The translations under genes and the position numbers were made by a program. The notes beneath the pieces were generated by a model. The model saw nothing but the letters and a program-made list of their open reading frames with translations. It was not told the DNA's origin and made no database searches. A DNA stretch of 64,000 nt from Seonamhaeicola aphaedonensis (GTDB lineage: Bacteria > Bacteroidota > Bacteroidia > Flavobacteriales > Flavobacteriaceae): the NCBI RefSeq assembly GCF_003386195.1, contig NZ_QRDX01000006.1, positions 1-64,000 on the forward strand. The letters run 5' to 3'. Below are positions 59,012 to 64,000 of the stretch, piece by piece. How positions within the stretch are numbered: position 1 is the stretch's first letter; each line of letters opens with the position of its first letter.

Positions 59012-59733
59012 ATTTTAAAAAAGCACATATTGTTTTCTACTTAATATTATTTTTTTGCTTTTTTAGCAACTCTTTTGGTTTAGAGCCGTTTCAAACACCA
59101 CAGACTTTTAGACATTTTGATGTCAATTTTAAAGACAAATACAGGTCAGAACGTTACAATTATGAAGGCGTAAAGGTAATTAGGCAAACTCCTGGTGGCT
59201 CCGGCAATTATGAAGAATACGAAAATAAAGACACCAAAATAAAAGAAGAAAGTGATGAAGATTATTGGAGTGTTAATTTAGATGGTTTTGAATGGATATT
59301 CTACATCATACTTTGTCTTGCGGTTATATATTTAGTTTACACCCTATTAAATGAAGGTGGTACTGGATTGTTTTCTTCTGGCAGAAACCGAAGCATAAAC
59401 ACCTTTGAAGACATTACTGCTGAAAATATTGAAGATGCAGACATTCATACTTTAATAAAGCGTGCTGAAAAAGATAATAATTACAGACTAGCAATTAGAT
59501 ACTATTACCTTTTAGTATTAAAAACACTGAGTATAAAAAACCATATTAAGTATGAAGACGATAAAACCAATACTGAATATTTAAGCGAAATTAAAAACAA
59601 GCCATTTGAAAATATATTTGCTTACACCTCTTATTTATACAACTATATTTGGTATGGAGAATTTGCTTTAAATCCAAATCAGTATAACAAAGCAAAAACC
59701 AATTTTCTAATGCTATTAGAACAAGTAAAATAA
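59008..59733 (+). CDS. DUF4129 domain-containing membrane protein
   Basis: A 241-residue protein with a signal peptide (KAHIVFYLILFFCFFSNSFG), one membrane segment near residues 95-115, and a C-terminal DUF4129 domain (DIHTLIKRAEKDNNYRLAIR, then RYYYLLVLKTLS and LYNYIWYGEFAL). The start codon is TTG, overlapping the SpoIIM stop by 4 nt. DUF4129 usually joins transglutaminase proteins in MoxR-DUF58 clusters; here it stands alone. It is followed by DUF4350 with a 1-nt overlap. Confidence 0.86.
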   Translation: MNFKKAHIVFYLILFFCFFSNSFGLEPFQTPQTFRHFDVNFKDKYRSERYNYEGVKVIRQTPGGSGNYEEYENKDTKIKEESDEDYWSVNLDGFEWIFYIILCLAVIYLVYTLLNEGGTGLFSSGRNRSINTFEDITAENIEDADIHTLIKRAEKDNNYRLAIRYYYLLVLKTLSIKNHIKYEDDKTNTEYLSEIKNKPFENIFAYTSYLYNYIWYGEFALNPNQYNKAKTNFLMLLEQVK

Positions 59734-60938
59734 TGAGAAGAGAATTTCCAATCATATTAGTTGTTGTTATACTAATTATTTTTGGTGCTTTTGCATTAGG
59801 TATAAAGAGAACTAAAACTATAGATTGGGAAGAATCTTTTAATGAAAATAGCACAAAACCATATGGCTTAAGTGTTTTTTACAAAGAGCTTCCGTATTTA
59901 TTTAAAGAACATGAAATAAGAACGGTATACCATCAGCCTCAAAGCTATTTAGCAGCTAATTCAGAGGATGGTTGGGGTGATCATGTAGCTAAAGGTAATT
60001 ATATTAAAATTGGAAACTCTGATTATTTAACGCCCTTATCGGTTGATGAACTTTTGAATTTTGTAAGTAACGGGAATACGCTTTTTATCTCAGATTATTA
60101 TTTTGCTGAAGAAATTCACGATACCCTTGGCATACACATTGGTTTTGAACACAACCCCAATAAGGATAGTATTTCTAAACTTTCATTCACTAATAAATCA
60201 CTTAATTTTACGGAAATAGATAAAAATGACGGAGACTATTATTTTACCGATTATGACTCTATTTACACTACTGTTTTAGGTCATGTTAAAACTGACAAAA
60301 AACGTACAAACTTTATACATACTTCATTTGGTAAAGGTTCTATTTATCTTCACTTAGAACCTAAAGTATTTACAAACTACAACCTTTTAAAAGACAACAG
60401 ACATCAATATGTTGAAAGCCTTTTATCTTACCTTCCAGATAATGACGTTTACTTAGATTCTTACAGTAAATATCAATCGGGCTATGACAGTGATGTAGAA
60501 CAAGAATCTAATCTTAGCTGGTTTTTAGACCAATTAGCATTTAGGTGGGCTTGGTATACAGCCTTAATTTTTGGCATATTATTTATGATTTTTAATGCCA
60601 AAAGGAGACAACGTATTATTAAAATAGTAAGACCGCTTCAAAATACAACAGTAGCTTTTGTAAAAACTATTTCTAATTTATACTTTGAAACTAAAGATTA
60701 CAAAAACTTAATTGATAAAAAAATAACTTACTTCTTTGAGAAAATAAGAACCGATTATAATTTAAATACCAATGAGCTTAACGACGTGTTTATTTCAAAA
60801 CTTGCTGCAAAATCTGGTAAGAAAAAGAAAGATGTAAAAACATTGATAAATTACATTAAACTCATACAATCTAAGAGAGCGTATTTTGAAGGAAACCTAG
60901 TTACACTTAATAAACATATTGAAAATTTTTATTCCTAA
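59733..60938 (+). CDS. DUF4350 domain-containing membrane protein
   Basis: A 401-residue protein with an N-terminal helix (FPIILVVVILIIFGAFALGI, residues 4-23), an extracytoplasmic DUF4350 domain (residues 25-265), and a second helix near 272-290. Within it, STKPYGLSVFYKELPYLF is the family opening, and GNTLFISDYYFAEEIH is the GIFT-like core. The cytosolic tail is basic (KKKKDVKTLINYIKL). It overlaps the DUF4129 stop (TAATG) and precedes moxR by 6 nt. Within the cluster it may be the extracytoplasmic part of a complex driven by the MoxR ATPase. Confidence 0.86.
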   Translation: MRREFPIILVVVILIIFGAFALGIKRTKTIDWEESFNENSTKPYGLSVFYKELPYLFKEHEIRTVYHQPQSYLAANSEDGWGDHVAKGNYIKIGNSDYLTPLSVDELLNFVSNGNTLFISDYYFAEEIHDTLGIHIGFEHNPNKDSISKLSFTNKSLNFTEIDKNDGDYYFTDYDSIYTTVLGHVKTDKKRTNFIHTSFGKGSIYLHLEPKVFTNYNLLKDNRHQYVESLLSYLPDNDVYLDSYSKYQSGYDSDVEQESNLSWFLDQLAFRWAWYTALIFGILFMIFNAKRRQRIIKIVRPLQNTTVAFVKTISNLYFETKDYKNLIDKKITYFFEKIRTDYNLNTNELNDVFISKLAAKSGKKKKDVKTLINYIKLIQSKRAYFEGNLVTLNKHIENFYS

Positions 60939-60944
60939 ATAATT

Positions 60945-62012
60945 ATGAAGGACAACGAAGAAACACACGAACAAGACGATTTAACACCAAAACCTGATAT
61001 TGTTGATTCTATAGATGATGGTGCTTTAAAAGAAGATGAAGTATTAGAATTTAAAAACCGTTTAAATTTATCTGAACTGCAAAACAGTGTTCAAAAGATA
61101 AAGCAAGAAATTGGTAAGGTTATTGTTGGTCAGAAAGACATGGTAGATATGCTAATTGTCTCACTTTTAGCACAAGGACATTCTTTAATTGAAGGAGTTC
61201 CAGGTGTTGCAAAAACGGTTACTGCCAAGCTACTTTCAAAATCGTTAAATGTTGGGTTTAGTAGAATTCAATTTACACCAGATTTAATGCCAAGTGATAT
61301 TTTAGGTACGTCGGTTTTTAATTTAAAGGACTCAGAGTTTGAATTTAAAAAAGGCCCCATTTTCTCAAATATGATTCTTATCGATGAGATTAACAGGGCT
61401 CCAGCAAAAACTCAAGCCGCACTTTTTGAAGTAATGGAAGAACGGCAAATTACCATTGATGGTAATAAATTTAAATTAGAGGCGCCTTTTATGGTTTTGG
61501 CAACCCAAAATCCTATTGAACAAGAAGGAACTTACAGATTACCAGAAGCACAATTAGATAGGTTTTTATTTAAAATTGATGTAGACTACCCAAATCTTGA
61601 TGAAGAGGTTGAAATATTAGAACGAGAGCATGCGTTAAAAGACGAACAAAAAACCGATAAAATCACCTCATTTTTAACAGCAAAACAAATTGCTGATTAT
61701 CAAGTATTAGTTAACCAAGTTATCGTTGAAAAGCACCTATTAAAATATATCGCTGAATTAATTGTGGCTACAAGAAGTAACCGATTTTTGTATTTGGGAG
61801 CTTCTCCTAGAGCATCTATCTCCATTCTAAAAGCTAGTAAAGCCTTTGCTGCCATGACGGGCAGAGATTTTGTCACCCCTGAAGATATTAAACGTGCTGC
61901 AGTACCAGTACTTCACCACAGGGTAATTGTAACTCCTGAACGTGAAATGGAAGGTGTGACTAGTAAACAAATTATTAAACAAATTATTGAAACAGTTGAA
62001 ATTCCTCGCTAG
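60945..62012 (+). CDS. MoxR-family AAA ATPase
   Basis: Chaperone-type AAA+ ATPase, 355 residues, cytosolic. Walker A is GVPGVAKTVTAKLLSK near residue 83 (the alanine form common in MoxR). Walker B is SNMILIDEINRAPAKTQAALFEVME near 145. Sensor 1 is MVLATQNPIEQEGTYRLPEAQLDRF near 185, and sensor 2 is RFLYLGASPRASISILKAS near 285. The first 30 residues are acidic. MoxR ATPases work with VWA or DUF58 proteins, and the DUF58 gene follows. It is probably the motor of this membrane cluster. Confidence 0.94.
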   Translation: MKDNEETHEQDDLTPKPDIVDSIDDGALKEDEVLEFKNRLNLSELQNSVQKIKQEIGKVIVGQKDMVDMLIVSLLAQGHSLIEGVPGVAKTVTAKLLSKSLNVGFSRIQFTPDLMPSDILGTSVFNLKDSEFEFKKGPIFSNMILIDEINRAPAKTQAALFEVMEERQITIDGNKFKLEAPFMVLATQNPIEQEGTYRLPEAQLDRFLFKIDVDYPNLDEEVEILEREHALKDEQKTDKITSFLTAKQIADYQVLVNQVIVEKHLLKYIAELIVATRSNRFLYLGASPRASISILKASKAFAAMTGRDFVTPEDIKRAAVPVLHHRVIVTPEREMEGVTSKQIIKQIIETVEIPR

Positions 62013-62030
62013 TTTTAAAACAAACAATGT

Positions 62031-62054
62031 CACTAATCACTAATCACTAATCAC
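62031..62054. repeat. Short tandem repeat CACTAAT, 3.4 copies
   Basis: A 7-bp unit CACTAAT repeated three times plus CAC, in the 46-bp gap between the moxR stop and the DUF58 start. It could arise by slippage and vary in copy number. It does not form part of a coding frame. Confidence 0.6.
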
Positions 62055-62058
62055 GTTA

Positions 62059-63390
62059 TTGAACTTCTTTAAACCTTTTTACATACAACCAAGATTCTTT
62101 TATGCAGGCATAGGTATTGTAACTTTATTTAGTTTTAGCTACTTTATACCGGTACTATTTAACATGGCGCAATTGTCTATTCTGGTTTTAGTTTTCTTGT
62201 TTTTAATAGACTTCCTAATTATTTTTATTGGCAATAAAAGGATAAACGCAAAACGCATAGTACCAGAAAGGTTTTCTAATGGTGATAATAACAGTATTAC
62301 TGTAGAAGTTACCAACTATCATCCTTTTACCGTATTTATTGACATTATTGATGAATTACCTGAACAGTTTCAAAACAGAAATTTTAAACTCAAAAACTTT
62401 CTAAATCCTAGAAAAACTAAAACAATTACATATAACGTAAGACCAACAGAACGTGGCGAATATCACTTTGGTTATTTAAATATTTATGTATGTTCTGTCT
62501 TAAAATTGGTGGCAAAACGTTACAAATTTGATAATGGCACCATGGTTCCAACCTATCCGAGTTTCAAACAACTAAAAAAATTTGAACTACTTAACATCAA
62601 CAAAAACTCTACCGATTATGGTATAAAAAAAGTACGAAGATTGGGACACACCATGGAGTTTGAACAAATAAAGGAGTATGTTCAAGGCGATGATATTAGG
62701 ACTATAAACTGGAAAGCCACTGCCAAGAAAAACCAATTAATGGTTAACCAATTCCAGGACGAAAAATCGCAACCGGTATATTCTGTAATAGATAGAGGCC
62801 GCAACATGAAAATGCCATTTAATGGCTTAAGCTTATTAGACTACGCCATTAATTCCACCTTGGTAATTAGTAATATGGTATTAAAAAAGCATGATAAAGC
62901 AGGTATGCTCTCATTCTCAAAAAAAATAAATAATGTAGTAGCTGCTGAAAGACGTAGCGCTCAAATGCAACTAATATTAGAAAGCTTGTATAATGTGAAG
63001 ACCGATTTTTTTGAAAGTGATTTTGGTAGGCTTTACAACAATTTAAAAAAGCATGTTACTCATAGAAGCTTAATTTTACTTTATACTAATTTTGAAACAT
63101 TAGATGCCTTAAACCGGCAACTGCCCTACCTAAAGGCCATTGCTAAAAATCATCTATTAGTAGTAATCTTTTTTCAGAATACTGAACTAGATAACTTAAT
63201 AAATAATAAAGCGGAGACCATTCAAGAAGTATATGATAAAGTCATTGCTGAGAAATTCGATTTTGAAAAACGTCTCATTGTAAACCAATTAAAAAAGTAC
63301 GGTATTTATTCCATTTTAACCACACCAGAGAATTTAACCATTGATACCATCAATAAGTACCTTGAAATAAAAGCTAGAGGTTTACTTTAA
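62059..63390 (+). CDS. DUF58 domain-containing protein
   Basis: A 443-residue protein with two N-terminal helices (about residues 14-30 and 36-56) and a cytosolic domain whose DUF58 block reads LGHTMEFEQIKEYVQGDDIR, followed by TINWKATAKKNQLMVNQFQD near 210-235. A von Willebrand A-like fold follows (VYSVIDRGRNMKM, with the Asp-x-Gly-Arg in place of a full MIDAS). The first codon is TTG at 62059. As the natural partner of MoxR it completes the cluster. Function: membrane-linked, unknown. Confidence 0.9.
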   Translation: MNFFKPFYIQPRFFYAGIGIVTLFSFSYFIPVLFNMAQLSILVLVFLFLIDFLIIFIGNKRINAKRIVPERFSNGDNNSITVEVTNYHPFTVFIDIIDELPEQFQNRNFKLKNFLNPRKTKTITYNVRPTERGEYHFGYLNIYVCSVLKLVAKRYKFDNGTMVPTYPSFKQLKKFELLNINKNSTDYGIKKVRRLGHTMEFEQIKEYVQGDDIRTINWKATAKKNQLMVNQFQDEKSQPVYSVIDRGRNMKMPFNGLSLLDYAINSTLVISNMVLKKHDKAGMLSFSKKINNVVAAERRSAQMQLILESLYNVKTDFFESDFGRLYNNLKKHVTHRSLILLYTNFETLDALNRQLPYLKAIAKNHLLVVIFFQNTELDNLINNKAETIQEVYDKVIAEKFDFEKRLIVNQLKKYGIYSILTTPENLTIDTINKYLEIKARGLL

Positions 63391-63560
63391 AACAAATTCT
63401 GTTCTTTTTAAAGAATATCAAATATTCTATTGATTTTATCCTTTTCAGTTAAAAATCAAACCATAATATTTAACTATTTAAAAAATATATTTTAATTAGC
63501 ATTTCTTATGATGGTTTTCATTAATAGTTTACATACTTTTATGATATATAATTTACTAAA

Positions 63561-64000
63561 ATGACTATAACACAATTATATTACGTACTGGCAGTAGCCG
63601 AACATCAAAATTTCACAAAAGCAGCAGAAAAATGCTTTGTTACCCAACCTACTTTAAGTATGCAGATTCAAAAGTTGGAAGATCAGTTAGATGTTCAAAT
63701 TTTTGATAGAAGTAAAAAACCTATTGAGTTAACTGAAGTTGGTAAAAAAATAGTAACACAAGCAAGAAATATTGTTAATGAATCTTACAGAATACAGGAT
63801 ATTGTAGACCAGCAAAAAGGCTTTATTGGTGGTGAGTTTAAACTTGGAATCATTCCAACCATAATGCCTACACTATTACCTATGTTCCTTAAAACCTTCA
63901 TAAAAAGGCATCCCAAAGTAAAACTTAAAATAGAAGAATTAACTACTGAAGAAATAATTTCTAGAATAAAAGATGGCCATTTAGATGCTGCCATAGCTGC
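63561..64000 (+). CDS. LysR-family regulator, OxyR-like, cut by the right edge
   Basis: The first 146 residues are present. The winged helix-turn-helix reads MTITQLYYVLAVAEHQNFTK, then CFVTQPTLSMQIQKLEDQL and ELTEVGKKIVTQAR. The effector domain begins LGIIPTIMPTLLPMFLKTF. The order QLYYVLAVAEHQNFTKAAE plus VTQPTLSMQIQKLED agrees with OxyR of Bacteroidota, which responds to hydrogen peroxide. The peroxide-sensing cysteines lie beyond the window, so the assignment to OxyR stays provisional. Confidence 0.8.
   Translation, partial: MTITQLYYVLAVAEHQNFTKAAEKCFVTQPTLSMQIQKLEDQLDVQIFDRSKKPIELTEVGKKIVTQARNIVNESYRIQDIVDQQKGFIGGEFKLGIIPTIMPTLLPMFLKTFIKRHPKVKLKIEELTTEEIISRIKDGHLDAAIA

Noticed and set aside
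61827-62054. Possible CRISPR-like repeats near 62031
   Set aside because: The unit is 7 bp and directly tandem, with no spacers. It is a simple slippage repeat.

Overview
The window is a 64 kb stretch of an AT-rich chromosome from the Bacteroidota, very probably a marine-type member of the Flavobacteriaceae. The signs are the -7 boxes of the form TAnnTTTG, the lack of Shine-Dalgarno-like leaders, several TTG starts, and family markers such as type III and eukaryote-like glutamine synthetases, DUF3078, DUF4293, DUF1599, the DoxX/BT_3928-like protein, a Rho with a Lys/Gln/His-rich insertion, and CdaA next to folP. No insertion sequence, phage, CRISPR array or rRNA operon is visible. One tRNA-Arg(ACG) is present.

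Layout. 0.3-14.7 kb: B12-dependent ribonucleotide reductase, an outer-membrane DUF3078 protein, purM, divergent type III and type II glutamine synthetases, a Ca2+/Na+ antiporter, a self-regulated BlaI/BlaR1-like pair, two very small genes, and an xdhC-mobA-like molybdenum-cofactor pair. 14.9-30.5 kb: a dense reactive-sulfur and efflux island, described below. 30.5-44.6 kb: clpS, prmA, tpiA, a TlpA-like thioredoxin, a DppB-type permease, a DoxX-like protein, DUF1599, folP, a lipoprotein, cdaA, a broken DUF3667 gene, an ABC exporter, truA, a phosphoesterase, DUF4293 and rho. 44.8-50 kb: a LytTR/LytS-type two-component pair with 2TM domains, a TPR-like protein, a TonB protein and a PfkB kinase. 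50.5-57.2 kb: an ECF sigma operon, a GC-rich repeat, a pseudouridine synthase, topB, an acyltransferase, a NUDIX hydrolase and a cyclophilin. 57.3-63.4 kb: the RDD/SpoIIM/DUF4129/DUF4350/MoxR/DUF58 membrane cluster. The start of an OxyR-like LysR regulator is cut by the right edge.

The island is the most coherent new-looking system. It combines sulfide:quinone oxidoreductase, a single-cysteine TusE/DsrC protein, a DsrE-like protein, a FadL-type porin, a complete RND pump with a DUF2892 protein, a broken DUF2202 lipoprotein, a cytochrome c lipoprotein, a Crp/Fnr regulator with a C-x5-CC motif, two YeeE/YedE halves, a TauE exporter, a metallo-beta-lactamase/double-rhodanese protein and an HMA protein. 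Nearly every transcription unit has a palindrome (TGTAAC-N4-GTTACA or a TGAC-N4-RTCA variant) whose centre lies 28.5-30.5 nt upstream of the first T of a TAnnTTTR box. That spacing is the class II activator position, about -41.5. The same layout occurs at tonB and, more weakly, at the ribonucleotide reductase. I infer a sulfide/persulfide-responsive regulon that joins sulfur oxidation, sulfur transport and RND efflux.

Two genes (DUF2202 and DUF3667) each carry two single-base indels close to or within homopolymers. They are either young pseudogenes or assembly errors.
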